Shown here piece after piece: positions 1 through 11,336 of a stretch of 64,000 nt of DNA (the stretch's first letter is position 1; each line of letters opens with the position of its first letter). The notes beneath the pieces are model-generated. The model had not been told where the DNA came from and ran no database searches. It was given only the letters and a program-made list of their open reading frames with translations. The position numbers and the translations under genes were made by a program. The DNA comes from Nitrospirillum viridazoti CBAmc (lineage in GTDB: Bacteria > Pseudomonadota > Alphaproteobacteria > Azospirillales > Azospirillaceae), in assembly GCF_000730165.1 (NCBI RefSeq), contig NZ_CP022110.1, positions 248,001-312,000 of the forward strand, given 5' to 3'.

Positions 1-2162
1 CGCAGACGGGTGGCCAGGGCGCGTTGGATTTCGGGGTGGTCGTCGCGCAGGGCCTGCTGCGCCCGGCGGGCGTCGGCCGACAGTCCCGTCAGGCCCACGT
101 TGGCGGCCACGCCATAGAGGGTGTGGGCGGCCTGGCCCGCGCCCGGCAGGTCGCCACCCGACACCTTCTCCAGGAAGCGTTCCGCCGTCTCCACTAGAGT
201 GCGGGCGGTGATGGCGATGAATTCCGGCATGTCATGAGGTCCGATGGCCTGGGCGACGGTGTCCATCTGGCGCATGTCCAGCTGGGCCACGCCTTCCGTC
301 GCCGTCTCCTCCGGCCATACCCGCGCGCCGCGCGCCATCCACGCCTGGTGCATGGCCTGGACCAGCGCCTCCGGCCGCAGGGGCTTGGTGACGAAGCCGT
401 CCATGCCCGCCGCCAGGCAGCGGCCGCCGTCGGCGGCGTCGGTGTTGGCGGTGGTGGCCACCACCGGCACCTGGGCGCGCGTGGCGTCGGGCAGGGCGCG
501 GATGCGGCGCGCGGCCTCCAGCCCGTCGATGCCCGGCAGTTGCATGTCCATCAGCACCAGATCGAAACGGCCGCGGGCCACCAGCCGGACGGCGGCGGCG
601 CCGTCGGCGGCCACGGTGACCTTATGTCCCCGCGCCCGCAGCAGGGCGTCCAGCACCACCTGATTGGCGGTCACATCCTCCACCACCAGCACCGCCAGCG
701 GCGGCAGGGCGATGGCGGCGGCCTGGGGGGCCATCGCGCCGGCGGCGGTGCGTGCCTCCGGTTCCGCCGTGGGGATGGTGAACCAAAAATGGCTGCCGTC
801 CCCCGGCCGGCTGTGGAAGCCGATCTCCCCGCCCATGGCCTGGATCAGCTGTTTGGCGATGGCCAGGCCCAGGCCGCTGCCGCCGTAGCGGCGGGTGACC
901 TCGGCGCTGGCCTGGCTGAAGGTCTCGAACAGGCGGCCCTGCGCCGCCTCCGGCACGCCGACGCCGGTGTCGGACACGATGATGCCGAACTGAAGCCGGC
1001 CATCGGCCAGGCGGTCGGCCGACGCGCTGATGCGCACCCAGCCCCGCTCGGTGAACTTGATGGCGTTGCCCACCAGGTTCAGCAGCACCTGACGCAGGCG
1101 CAAGGGGTCGCCCATCAGGCGTTCAGGGAAACCGGGACCCTTGCGGATTTGCAGGTCCAGGCCCTTTTCCGCGGCGCGGCCGGCCATCAGGTTGCGCACG
1201 CCGTCCAGCAGCGGGCCGGTGTCGAAGGCCGTCCGCTCGATCTCCAGCTTGCCGGCCTCCACCTTCGACAGGTCCAGCACGTCGTTCAAGATGGCCAGCA
1301 GGGATTCGCCGGATTCGTGCACCGTGCGGACATAGTCGCGCTGGCGCATCGACAGGCCCGTTTCCAGCAGCAGCTGGGTCAGGCCCAGGATGCCGGTCAT
1401 GGGGGTGCGGATTTCATGGCTCAGCGTCGCCAGGAAGCCGGACTTGGCGCCGTTGGCTTGGTCGGCGGCGCGCTTGGCCGCCGTCAGGTCCAGCTGCAGT
1501 TCCAGCATGTGGCGCATGCGCAGGCAGGTCTGCCGCCCCATGCGGTAGAGGAACACGGGATAGAGCAGGCTGCTCAGAACCAGGGCCAGGCCCGGCGCGT
1601 CCGCATGGCCGCCGGCGTCGGGAGCTGCCAGGGCGGTGCCCGTCAGGACCAGCAGCGCCAGGGCGGGCGGCACCAGTTGCAGCCGCAGCACCAGCGGATG
1701 GGGGGCGGTGCCGCTGGTGCGCAGGGCCATGGCCGCCCCCAGCACCAGGATGAGGAAAAAGCGGCCGGCCATATGGTCGCCCGGCCAGGCGAACAGGGGC
1801 AGCAGGCTCCACACCACCGAGGGCAGCAGGCGGGCGGTGGTCAGCAGCCGCAGCCAGGGGCGGGAAACGGTCAGGCGGTCGGCCTGGGCCAGGAAACGAT
1901 GAAGGGCCAGCTGCGACACGCCCACCGTTGCGACCGACAGCAGGGCCCAGGCGGCGACGGCGGGCCAGGGCGCCCAGGTGGCGGCACCGCCGGCCACCAC
2001 CGCCGTCAGCACCGGCACCAGCCACGCGTCCTCGCGATGGTTCAGGGCCATCAGGATCAGCTGGCCCAGTTCGATCAGCTGCTCACGTGGCACGGATTCG
2101 GCGTGGCGGCCCAGGGCCTCCAGGGGGGCGGCACGGCGGCCGCCAGAGGGGGGATGCCCCAT
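1..2162 (-). CDS. hybrid sensor histidine kinase, C-terminus cut by window edge
   Basis: Membrane-bound hybrid histidine kinase that should autophosphorylate on His and relay to an Asp and then to an Hpt His. Read on the minus strand, the first ~200 residues hold several hydrophobic segments (MASE-like sensor, no recognised ligand). The HisKA motif LSHEIRTPM lies near residue 250, HATPase (LLNLVGNAIKFTERG, then GSGLGLAI) at about 355-480, a receiver domain with LVLMDMQLPG near 535, and an Hpt-type motif (AHTLYGVAANVG) near 680. The gene continues past base 1. ATG at 2162 was chosen because the frame is closed by a stop at 2214; a GTG at 2207 is an alternative, and neither has a strong ribosome site. 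No response-regulator gene is visible beside it, so its pathway is unknown. Confidence 0.88.
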   Translation of the reverse strand, partial: MGHPPSGGRRAAPLEALGRHAESVPREQLIELGQLILMALNHREDAWLVPVLTAVVAGGAATWAPWPAVAAWALLSVATVGVSQLALHRFLAQADRLTVSRPWLRLLTTARLLPSVVWSLLPLFAWPGDHMAGRFFLILVLGAAMALRTSGTAPHPLVLRLQLVPPALALLVLTGTALAAPDAGGHADAPGLALVLSSLLYPVFLYRMGRQTCLRMRHMLELQLDLTAAKRAADQANGAKSGFLATLSHEIRTPMTGILGLTQLLLETGLSMRQRDYVRTVHESGESLLAILNDVLDLSKVEAGKLEIERTAFDTGPLLDGVRNLMAGRAAEKGLDLQIRKGPGFPERLMGDPLRLRQVLLNLVGNAIKFTERGWVRISASADRLADGRLQFGIIVSDTGVGVPEAAQGRLFETFSQASAEVTRRYGGSGLGLAIAKQLIQAMGGEIGFHSRPGDGSHFWFTIPTAEPEARTAAGAMAPQAAAIALPPLAVLVVEDVTANQVVLDALLRARGHKVTVAADGAAAVRLVARGRFDLVLMDMQLPGIDGLEAARRIRALPDATRAQVPVVATTANTDAADGGRCLAAGMDGFVTKPLRPEALVQAMHQAWMARGARVWPEETATEGVAQLDMRQMDTVAQAIGPHDMPEFIAITARTLVETAERFLEKVSGGDLPGAGQAAHTLYGVAANVGLTGLSADARRAQQALRDDHPEIQRALATRL

Positions 2163-2768
2163 CAGCGGGCGGTCCCATCGCCGCAATCCCCGTTTCAAGC
2201 GCCGCACGTCCGGTTACCCCGTAGTCCGATCCGGATCGATCCGCCGGCTTTGGCGCCGGCGATTCCATTGCCAATCGGCCCACTGCCAATTGGTCCACTG
2301 CCACGTGGGGTGCGGGTGTCGACTTGATCCTTGATCCGGTGGCGGCCAGAACCCATCCCCGCGCGGGACTGTACGACGATGGTGGGAATCGGCCAATCAT
2401 ATTTGCGAATGGGACGCGCAATTATCGGCCAGATAAAATCCCTAAAATTTTAAAATTCAATCCGGTACCACTCTGCCCGCGACCCGAGGGATAAGTGGAA
2501 TCCGGGTGTCGGATGGATCAATCCACGATTGCTGTCCCCCACTTGTCACGCCGGCGCGGAGAAATGGGATGAAGCTCGGCAGAAGACGCCTTTTTTCTTG
2601 CATTACAGGGCTCAAGAGCCCGAAGAATTCGCAGGGGATGGAAAATTGAATCGGCCTGACAGGCCGTGGTAACCATTAGTCCGTCGAGAACTTACGGCCG
2701 GTGCAAACCGTTTGCCGTGCCGGGACCCGCGGGGTCATAATCCGGTCTCTTGCAGGGGGCAGGGTGGC
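2163..2768. other. divergent intergenic region between histidine kinase and unknown operon
   Basis: About 600 bases without a convincing gene. It holds three imperfect 15-bp tandem units at 2266-2310 and a notably AT-rich stretch around 2430-2465, unusual in this GC-rich sequence. It probably contains the promoters of both flanking genes. No operator can be assigned. Confidence 0.6.
2266..2310. repeat. three imperfect 15-bp tandem repeats
   Basis: Units CATTGCCAATCGGCC, CACTGCCAATTGGTC and CACTGCCACGTGGGG follow each other without gaps. The core CAYTGCCA is invariant. The array lies about 100 bp upstream of the histidine kinase start, so it could be a protein-binding array or simple slippage. 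Confidence 0.6.
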
Positions 2769-4046
2769 ATGTTTCGGAAGGTGATGGGCTGGATCGCCGG
2801 CAAGGGGGATGATGCGTCCGCCTCGCCGGATGCTCTCCTTCCCACCAACGGGCCCGACGGCAACGGGCCCCAGGGGGAAACGTCCGGACGGGACGCGTCG
2901 CATGGACCCGGGGCGCCCGGCCAAGCGGGCACCCGGGCGGAGCCTGCGCGCATGGACATTGCTCGACCCGATGGGGGCCGATCCGACGGGGGCCGCAGCC
3001 CCGTCTTCTCCTCCCGCGCCGTGCGCGATGCCGCTGTCGTCACCTCCACCATTGAGACCATCCGCCGCTATGTCGCGGGCGAGGAACAGGCCGAGGGCCT
3101 GACCCGCAAGCTCCAGTCGCTGTCGACCGAGCAATTCGGCTTCCTGCAGATCAGCATCGACCCCGCCCTCACCGCCAAGGCCCTCGACCGGGTGGGGGAA
3201 CCGCGCTCCGCCGCCGCCACGGTGCTGCGCCGCCTGCTGACCGATGTCAGCGATGGCGTCAGGGGGCCGAATGAAACCCCGGCCGCTTCCCCGGCGCCCG
3301 CATCGGTCCCCGTCGTCCGGACGGAGGCGGAAATGTCTCCGGCATCGGCGCCCATCGCCCCGCTGGCACCGCCCAGCGCCGCCGTGGGCACCGCCCCCCT
3401 GTCGGTCCCCGTCCAGCCGGCTCCGCCCCCCGCGGCTGCGGCTCAGCCCGCACCCGGGCCGCAGCCGTCACGCGCCGGGCCGCTGTTCACCAGCCTGGCC
3501 TCCAAGGGCCGCGACGCTTCGGCCGGCCAGGCGGAGATGCGGGCCGTGCCCACGCCCACCCCCCGCGTGCCGGGGGCCATGTCGCTCCGCGCCGCTCCAC
3601 CCACACCCGTACGCCCGTCGGCCGTCGCCGGCCCCCTACCGGCCCATCCCCTGTCCACGCCCAGCCAGCCGGTGCCGCCCCGCGTCGCTGCCGCTGTCGT
3701 CACCGTGCCCGGGGCGATCCGCATGGCCTCCGCCCCTGCCACCGCGGCCCGGGTGACGCTGCATTCATTCACGTCGACGCCGGCCCAGCCCGCGCGGGCG
3801 GCACCCGTCCCGCCCGCGCCCCCGTCCCCGCCTCCGGCGCCCCCGGTGGCGGAGACGGCCGAGGCGTCGTCGCTGGTGACGCCGGTGGTGGTGCAGACCC
3901 CGCCCCAGGCCTCCTCCGACGCGCCGGTGCCGCCGCCCCAGCCGCCGGTGTCGCGGCGCCCGGCTGCGGCCGTGCCGCGTCTACCACGCGAACAGGCGGA
4001 CAAGCGCCGCGCCCGTCTGCTAGAAGCCATTGCCGGCGATCTCTAG
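2769..4046 (+). CDS. hypothetical Pro/Ala-rich protein
   Basis: A protein of about 425 residues with no recognised family. ATG at 2769 follows GCAGGGTGGC, a plausible ribosome site; an upstream ATG at 2712 in the same frame has no such site. A short segment around residues 95-165 looks folded (TIETIRRYVAGEE... then STEQFGFLQISIDP), and the last ~25 residues are basic and helical (REQADKRRARLLEAI). Everything between is proline/alanine-rich and probably disordered. It lies 26 bp before the next gene and likely shares its transcript. There is no signal peptide, so a cytoplasmic scaffold-like role is possible but unproven. Confidence 0.6.
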   Translation: MFRKVMGWIAGKGDDASASPDALLPTNGPDGNGPQGETSGRDASHGPGAPGQAGTRAEPARMDIARPDGGRSDGGRSPVFSSRAVRDAAVVTSTIETIRRYVAGEEQAEGLTRKLQSLSTEQFGFLQISIDPALTAKALDRVGEPRSAAATVLRRLLTDVSDGVRGPNETPAASPAPASVPVVRTEAEMSPASAPIAPLAPPSAAVGTAPLSVPVQPAPPPAAAAQPAPGPQPSRAGPLFTSLASKGRDASAGQAEMRAVPTPTPRVPGAMSLRAAPPTPVRPSAVAGPLPAHPLSTPSQPVPPRVAAAVVTVPGAIRMASAPATAARVTLHSFTSTPAQPARAAPVPPAPPSPPPAPPVAETAEASSLVTPVVVQTPPQASSDAPVPPPQPPVSRRPAAAVPRLPREQADKRRARLLEAIAGDL

Positions 4047-4072
4047 ACGCCAGTCCCTTTTCCCCGATCCTC

Positions 4073-5482
4073 GTGAGCGATGCCATGACCGACGAGCACC
4101 GTGACGCCCCAGGCCCCGATGGCGACGCCGGTCCGGGCACCCATAGCCCGGCCGCCGATGCGCCCGCCGCCGATGCGCCGGCCGGTGATGCACCCATCGT
4201 GGACGCCGAGATCGTGACGCCGGCTGTGCAGGAAGGGCGCGCGCGGGAAGGGGAGATCGAAGAGGGCGTCGATCCCTTCGATTACGCCGAATCCATCGTC
4301 CGCGATCTGGCGCTGCACGTCGGCAGCCGGTTGCGCGATCTGCGTAACGATCTGACGGCCATGCATTCCGCCGTCGTTTCGCTGCCGGAAACGATGCGCA
4401 TCAATGCCCTGGGCCAGTCCATCCAGGAACTGCGTGAACGCGTGGCCCACCTGACGGGGGTGGTCAGCCATCATGCCGGCCGTCCGGCGGAAGAGGCGGA
4501 GCGCCTGTCCCGGGGCATGGGCGAGCTGAAGCACACCCTGGATGATGTGACCCAGCGCGTGGGCGTCCTGGAAAATTGGCTCAGCCACGCCAAAGCAGTG
4601 AACGGCGTGCGCCTGCCCGACCTTCCCCCGGGCCCTCTGCCGGAACAGCTCAGTGGCCTGGTCGACCATCTGCATGAATCGCTGCTGCGCGTGGTCAACG
4701 CCGTGCGCACCACCCAGCTGGACGTGCGGGACCTGCGCGACCAGGTGAGGGGCGGCCTCCCCGCCCTGCCGCCGCCCACCGGTGGCGAGGCCAAGACCCC
4801 GGACACCGCCAGGGTGGCCGGCGACGCCGGCGCCGTCCAGGCCCTGGCCGGCCGGCTGGATGCGGTGGAGGAAAAGCTGCGCCGGGCGCCCGCATCAGCC
4901 CCGGCGGACCGGGCCGACGGCGGTACCGCCGGCCTCGCCTCCCTGGTGTTCGGCGCCTGGCCCAGCCTGATGCGCCCCACGGGGTCGGAGGCGCTGGCCC
5001 AGGCCGTGGCCTCGGTCCTGGATAGCGTGAAGCACATCCTGGGCGGCAGCGTGCAACTGCCGCGGACGCCGCAGGACGGCGGGCTGGTGGCCGTGGCCAC
5101 GGGCCGGCACCGGGGCATGCCATTGGCCATCCTGGTGGGGGTTGAGGACCTGGTGGGCCGCCACTGGGTGCTGGGGGAGGAGGGCGACACCCTCAGCGAC
5201 AGCGGCTTCCCCCGCGTCTCCACCCTGCGCGGCCTGATGAACGCGGCGGCCCTGGTGGAAAAGAGCCGGCCGGGCACTCTGGCCGTGTCCATCCTCATCT
5301 ACGGCAACGGCGTCATCAGCCAGGCGCCGACCCGCGAGGCCCTGGCCAGCCTGGCCCAGGCCGCCGGCATCTCCGGGGCCGCCGGCCGCACCCTGCTGGT
5401 GGCGGCGGGCGACCTGACGGCGGCCGGCCTGCTACCCGTGTCGGACGTGGGCGGGGCCGTCAGCGACCTGCAGTTCGATTGA
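4073..5482 (+). CDS. hypothetical protein with acidic N-terminus, helical middle and unknown C-terminal domain
   Basis: A protein of up to 469 residues that I do not recognise. The first ~65 residues are Ala/Asp/Pro-rich. Residues ~65-250 are charged and helical, typical of coiled coil (RDLRNDLTAMHSAV, IQELRERVAHLTG). A linker leads to a hydrophobic globular C-terminal region (about 285-469, with GLVAVATGRHRGMP and VSILIYGNGVISQAP). Start is GTG 4073 or ATG 4085. It is the second gene of an operon with the Pro/Ala-rich protein, closed by the terminator at 5513-5544. No transmembrane segment is evident. Function unknown. Confidence 0.65.
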   Translation: MSDAMTDEHRDAPGPDGDAGPGTHSPAADAPAADAPAGDAPIVDAEIVTPAVQEGRAREGEIEEGVDPFDYAESIVRDLALHVGSRLRDLRNDLTAMHSAVVSLPETMRINALGQSIQELRERVAHLTGVVSHHAGRPAEEAERLSRGMGELKHTLDDVTQRVGVLENWLSHAKAVNGVRLPDLPPGPLPEQLSGLVDHLHESLLRVVNAVRTTQLDVRDLRDQVRGGLPALPPPTGGEAKTPDTARVAGDAGAVQALAGRLDAVEEKLRRAPASAPADRADGGTAGLASLVFGAWPSLMRPTGSEALAQAVASVLDSVKHILGGSVQLPRTPQDGGLVAVATGRHRGMPLAILVGVEDLVGRHWVLGEEGDTLSDSGFPRVSTLRGLMNAAALVEKSRPGTLAVSILIYGNGVISQAPTREALASLAQAAGISGAAGRTLLVAAGDLTAAGLLPVSDVGGAVSDLQFD

Positions 5483-5512
5483 TCCATTTCCGTTCCTGAG
5501 GCCATGAAAAAA

Positions 5513-5544
5513 GGGGCGCCACCCGGCCGGGTGGCGCCCCTTTT
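5513..5544. terminator. bidirectional intrinsic terminator
   Basis: A 12-bp perfect stem (GGGGCGCCACCC / GGGTGGCGCCCC, loop GGCC) is flanked by an A-run on the left and a T-run on the right. It lies between two convergent genes and should stop both the unknown operon and acnA transcription. Confidence 0.92.
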
Positions 5545-5606
5545 CCTTTTGGCCCCGGCGTTCCGAAGAACCGCCGGGGCCGATATCACGCCTTACGCAG
5601 CGGGCC

Positions 5607-8315
<2,709 letters not shown>

Positions 8316-8654
8316 AGGAGTGGCCTCCTAGGGGAAGGGGATGGTACCGCGCCGCCGGCACCCTTCAGCGGGTGTCATGGCCAACGATGCGGACGGCCAT
8401 TCCGACACCCTTCGCGACGCCCCCTTATGAAACCCTTATGAAATAAGAATACCGGGCTGGGGACGTGCGTAATCGAAGGTTTGCGCGGAAAGGCGCGCGC
8501 GCGAGGTTTACCGCTTTTTGCGCCTGCGATCAAATGCCCGGACGGTTGCGGCGGGGGCGACATCGCATGCCTCCCCTGCCGAGATTCCCCGGCCATGTTG
8601 ACGGAACAACCTGGAAGCCCGCTACCGCCGCCGGGCGGCCCCTGCTGCCGGGCG
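8316..8654. other. intergenic region upstream of acnA
   Basis: About 340 bases between the end of the terC-like gene and the start of acnA, both on the minus strand. It contains the acnA promoter region with a tandem 11-bp repeat (listed separately). No gene is seen. Confidence 0.6.
8422..8443 (-). promoter_or_regulatory. tandem 11-bp repeat upstream of acnA
   Basis: On the minus strand TTTCATAAGGG occurs twice, perfectly and without a gap. The spacing equals about one helical turn, as expected for two regulator monomers or dimers on one DNA face. It lies about 107-128 bp before the acnA start codon. No known regulator is identified. Confidence 0.5.
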
Positions 8655-9293
8655 TCAAATGCGGCGGATCAGGTCGATCAGGGGCTGGGCGAAGGGCGCC
8701 ACCTCGGTGCCGCCGTCCCAGATCATGTGGCAGGCGACATAGGCGATGATGGCCAGGCCGATGTAGGAGATCCAGAAATAGCGGGCCAGCAGGCGGGCGA
8801 TCAGGGTGGCGGCCGCACCCATCAGGGCAACGGACAGCACCAGGCCCAGCACCATGACCCAGGTGTGGTCCTCGGCGGCGCCCGCCACGGCCAGCACGTT
8901 GTCCAGCGACATGGAGACGTCGGCCAGCGCGATTTGCCGGATGGCCGTGCCCACGCTCTTGCCCGCCAACGACGGGATGTGGGGTTCCCCTTCGGCCGCT
9001 TCCGCCTGTTCCTTGCCGTGCTGGCGCAGTTCGCGCCACAGTTTCCAGCACACCCACAGCAGCAGGATGCCACCGGCCAGGGTCAGGCCGATGATGTCCA
9101 GCAGACGGGTGGCCAGCAGGGCGAAGCCGATGCGCATCAGCACGGCCACGCTTATCCCCCAGAAGATGACCTTGCGGCGCTTCTCCACCGGTACGCCGCT
9201 GGCCGCCATGCCCACCACCAGGGCGTTGTCGCCCGCCAGGACGAGGTCGATCAGCAATACCTGGATCAGGGCGGTCAATTCAGCGAGCAGCAT
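8655..9293 (-). CDS. TerC/YjbE family integral membrane protein
   Basis: A membrane protein of about 212 residues in the TerC family, some members of which export Mn2+ or other metals. It shows the typical acidic transmembrane motifs LIDLVLAGDNALVVG near the start and IALADVSMSLDNVLAVAG in the middle. There are about seven hydrophobic segments with a cytoplasmic charged loop (RELRQHGKEQAEAAEGE) between them. Start ATG 9293 (MLLAELTAL) fits the family; ATG 9332 would add 13 residues. A longer GTG-initiated frame to 9557 runs through stem-loop DNA and was not accepted. The gene appears monocistronic with a structured leader. Confidence 0.85.
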   Translation of the reverse strand: MLLAELTALIQVLLIDLVLAGDNALVVGMAASGVPVEKRRKVIFWGISVAVLMRIGFALLATRLLDIIGLTLAGGILLLWVCWKLWRELRQHGKEQAEAAEGEPHIPSLAGKSVGTAIRQIALADVSMSLDNVLAVAGAAEDHTWVMVLGLVLSVALMGAAATLIARLLARYFWISYIGLAIIAYVACHMIWDGGTEVAPFAQPLIDLIRRI

Positions 9294-9398
9294 GGGGAAG
9301 GCAGCCGTTCCGGTCGTGGATCGACCCTTCATAACACGGCTGCGGCATAAGCGCGCGCCGGATTGCACGCCGTCCTCGCCGGATCGGGGGCGCAACGG

Positions 9399-9436
9399 CC
9401 GCAAGTCGCCACGCGCTTTACCTGGCGTGGTTGCGG
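9399..9436 (-). promoter_or_regulatory. stem-loop in the 5' leader of the terC-like gene
   Basis: On the minus strand CCGCAA pairs with TTGCGG, enclosing an inner stem CCACGC / GCGTGG with a loop containing AGGTAAAG. It lies about 105-145 nt upstream of the accepted start. Together with hairpins at 9486-9516 and 9534-9555 it suggests a structured leader. The conserved loops of the yybP-ykoY manganese riboswitch are not seen. Confidence 0.4.
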
Positions 9437-9485
9437 TGCCGGTCAGAAACGACCGGGGGTGGTGAAGTGTATTTTGGATAAAATA

Positions 9486-9516
9486 CGGCCCGCACACTTC
9501 AAGAAGTGGCGGGCCG
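9486..9516 (-). terminator. hairpin followed by TATTTTAT in the terC leader, possible attenuator
   Basis: CGGCCCGC-CACTTC pairs with GAAGTG-(T)-GCGGGCCG. On the minus strand the stem is followed by TATTTTAT, so it resembles an intrinsic terminator inside the leader. A smaller hairpin (GTCCTG / CAGGAC, 9534-9555) precedes it. Alternative pairing with other leader parts was not worked out. Confidence 0.45.
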
Positions 9517-9559
9517 AGAGTTTTGGCAGTTGGGTCCTGCTCTGTGATACAGGACACAT

Positions 9560-10060
9560 TACCTAAAGCTCATGGCGTAAAAGATGTCAAGCAATGAACC
9601 GGTAGCAAAAGGATATGTATTCTTTTACGCGACGCCGCGTTTTCAAATCCTTTCCTAAGATCGTAGCTCGTTACCCAAATGATGAATGGATTAATTCATA
9701 TAATCCGAACCTGTGGTTGGGGTTGATTTGGCAACTTTGACAGGCTTCAGCGTCGCGAAATTAGGCTAAACGCCTCTCAGGAAAAGAAAAAGAAGATGCG
9801 GGCAAGATGCGTGGGCACACGCCTCCCGGGAACCTCAAACTAGGCTATGGGGGTAGTCTCGTTGCGGCTGGCCGACCACGCCCCGGGCTGCCGTGGGGCG
9901 TTGGCGGACGAAGGGCACATGCCAGCTGGCGCCAGCCCGCGCAGGACGGCTGTGCAAAAACGCCGGGCCGCCAGACTCGGGAAAAGCGAGCGGCGGCCCG
10001 GGAAGCCATCAACCGGGAACCGGAACCGCCTGGTCCCGGCCGGTACAAACGGTCAGTTGA
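9560..10060. other. intergenic region, AT-richer than surroundings
   Basis: About 500 bases with no supported gene. Bases 9560-9800 are clearly AT-richer than the flanks and probably hold the promoter of the terC transcript. A GC-rich hairpin at 9964-10000 (CGGGCCGCC / GGCGGCCCG) lies 60-100 bp beyond the phoU stop and could end that transcript, though no T-run follows it. Confidence 0.5.
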
Positions 10061-10759
10061 TCAGTGCGCCTCACCGCCGCGCGGGCGAACGGGGTCCACC
10101 AGGGTGCCGGTGGCGTCGAACTGCACCATCTCGGCGATGTTGGTGGCCAGATCTCCCACACGCTCCAGGTTCTTGGCGATGAACTGCAGGCTGGTGCAGG
10201 CCTCGATCAGGCTGGCGTCCTTGGCGACGAAGGCGAAAATCTCCTGCGTCACGCCGGCGTGCATGTCGTCCAACTCCGCATCACGGCGCCAGACCTCGGC
10301 GGCCAAGGCGGTGTCGCGGCGGGTGAAGGCCTCGATGGCGCCGGCCAGTTGCTTGCGCGCCAGATCCGACAGACGGCCGACCGAGGCGGTGGCGCTGATG
10401 GTGGGGACGCTGTTCAGCACCAGGGCGCGCTTGGCCATGTTCTTGGCATAGTCGCCGACGCGTTCCAGCGCGTTGGCCGCCTTCAGGGCGGCCAGGGTGT
10501 GCCGCAGGTCGATGGCCATGGGATGCCGCAGGGCCAACAGGCGGATGATCAGGCTTTCGACCTCATGCTCCAGCGCGTCCAGCACCTGGTCCTGCGCCAC
10601 GGTCTCGCGCGCCAGCGCGTCGTCGCGGTCCAGCACGGCGCGGGTCGCCTGCTGCAATTGTTGCTCGGCCCGGCCGCCCATTTCCGCCAGCAGCGCGTCC
10701 AGGCGCTGCAGCTCGTTTTCGTAGGAGGTGACGATGTGACGGGGCAACTGCTCGGACAT
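10061..10759 (-). CDS. phoU: phosphate signalling protein PhoU
   Basis: A negative modulator of the PhoR/PhoB phosphate response acting with the Pst transporter; cytoplasmic, 232 residues, the usual PhoU length. It shows the duplicated three-helix PhoU repeats: LRHTLAALKAANALERVGDYAKNMAKR in the first half and SLQFIAKNLERVGDLATNIAEM in the second, each holding the E/D-xxx-D metal-binding pattern. Start ATG 10759 (MSEQLPRHIV) was chosen over a longer in-frame extension to 10936, which looks non-coding. No pst or phoB genes adjoin it in this window. Confidence 0.95.
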   Translation of the reverse strand: MSEQLPRHIVTSYENELQRLDALLAEMGGRAEQQLQQATRAVLDRDDALARETVAQDQVLDALEHEVESLIIRLLALRHPMAIDLRHTLAALKAANALERVGDYAKNMAKRALVLNSVPTISATASVGRLSDLARKQLAGAIEAFTRRDTALAAEVWRRDAELDDMHAGVTQEIFAFVAKDASLIEACTSLQFIAKNLERVGDLATNIAEMVQFDATGTLVDPVRPRGGEAH

Positions 10760-10909
10760 GGGCGGTGCATCCAGCGATGGGTGGAAACCAGGGTGGCGCC
10801 ACCATACCGTCATCATATTGCAATCGTGCGACCGTGCGTCGCAGGGAATGGCAATTCCGCGCCCAGCTGGACGTTCGTCAGACCGATGATGCGGGGATGA
10901 TGGGAAGGA

Positions 10910-10984
10910 TGGTGCCCCAAGTCGGATTTGAACCAACGGCCTACCGCTTACGAAGCGGTTGCTCTACCACTGAGCTATTGGGGC
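10910..10984 (-). tRNA. tRNA-Thr (anticodon CGU)
   Basis: Reading the minus strand, the acceptor GCCCCAA pairs with TTGGGGC, followed by ACCA, so the CCA tail is encoded. The D-arm is GCTC..GAGC, the anticodon stem ACCGC/GCGGT with loop TTCGTAA gives anticodon CGU (threonine, codon ACG), and the T-arm contains GGTTCAAATCC. Cloverleaf complete, 75 nt. Confidence 0.97.
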
Positions 10985-11063
10985 GCCCCTTGGAATGGAG
11001 GGGGGTATTAGCAGACCGAAACGCGGATGGCAACAGCGTGGTGAGGTTTTGAGTCTATTTAGT

Positions 11064-11175
11064 TTGCCTCAGGCGCCGGCGGGGCATCCGCCCCTTGGCT
11101 GTCCTCGATTTCCAGTCCGCTACGCTCCCCGGAAATCTCCGGCGGACGCGGTCGCGTCCTTGTCGCTACGCTCCA
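11064..11175 (-). repeat. intergenic repeat copy 1a (inverted orientation)
   Basis: A full-length member of the window's dispersed repeat. Read on the minus strand it has a GGACGCGACCGCGTCC stem, TTTCCGG..GGAAA stem, GAGGACAGCCAAG, then the variable hairpin GGGGC-GGAT-GCCCC and GGCGCCTGAGG. It ends with a further GGAGCGTAGCGACAAG tail. It lies between tRNA-Thr and recQ. Confidence 0.85.
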
Positions 11176-11223
11176 GGTGCGCGCGTCTGGCCAGGTGCGC
11201 CCGCCTGATTGGGGCGCATGAGG

Positions 11224-11246
11224 CCCAGTTCCATGGGAACTGGGCT
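11224..11246. terminator. perfect hairpin between two repeat copies
   Basis: GCCCAGTTCC pairs with GGAACTGGGC around a 3-base loop. It sits between repeat copies 1a and 1b downstream of recQ. No T-run follows, so a terminator role is only possible. Confidence 0.4.
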
Positions 11247-11247
11247 A

Positions 11248-11336
11248 GGCCGCGACCGCGGCCGCCGCAGCGAGCACCGCAGGGCGCAGCGAGGAAGCCA
11301 AGCGGCCGGATGGCCGCGCCCGGCGTTTGAGGGAAC

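Noticed and set aside
234-2327. A 697-codon open frame on the plus strand
   Set aside because: It is His/Gln/Gly-rich low-complexity translation antisense to a clear histidine kinase with all motifs in order on the minus strand.
9294-9557. N-terminal extension of the TerC-like protein from a GTG at 9557
   Set aside because: The extension has no hydrophobic or family-like sequence and runs through three hairpins that look like a leader.
9333-9560. yybP-ykoY manganese riboswitch
   Set aside because: The conserved GGGGAGUAG-like loop is absent on the minus strand here; only general hairpins remain.
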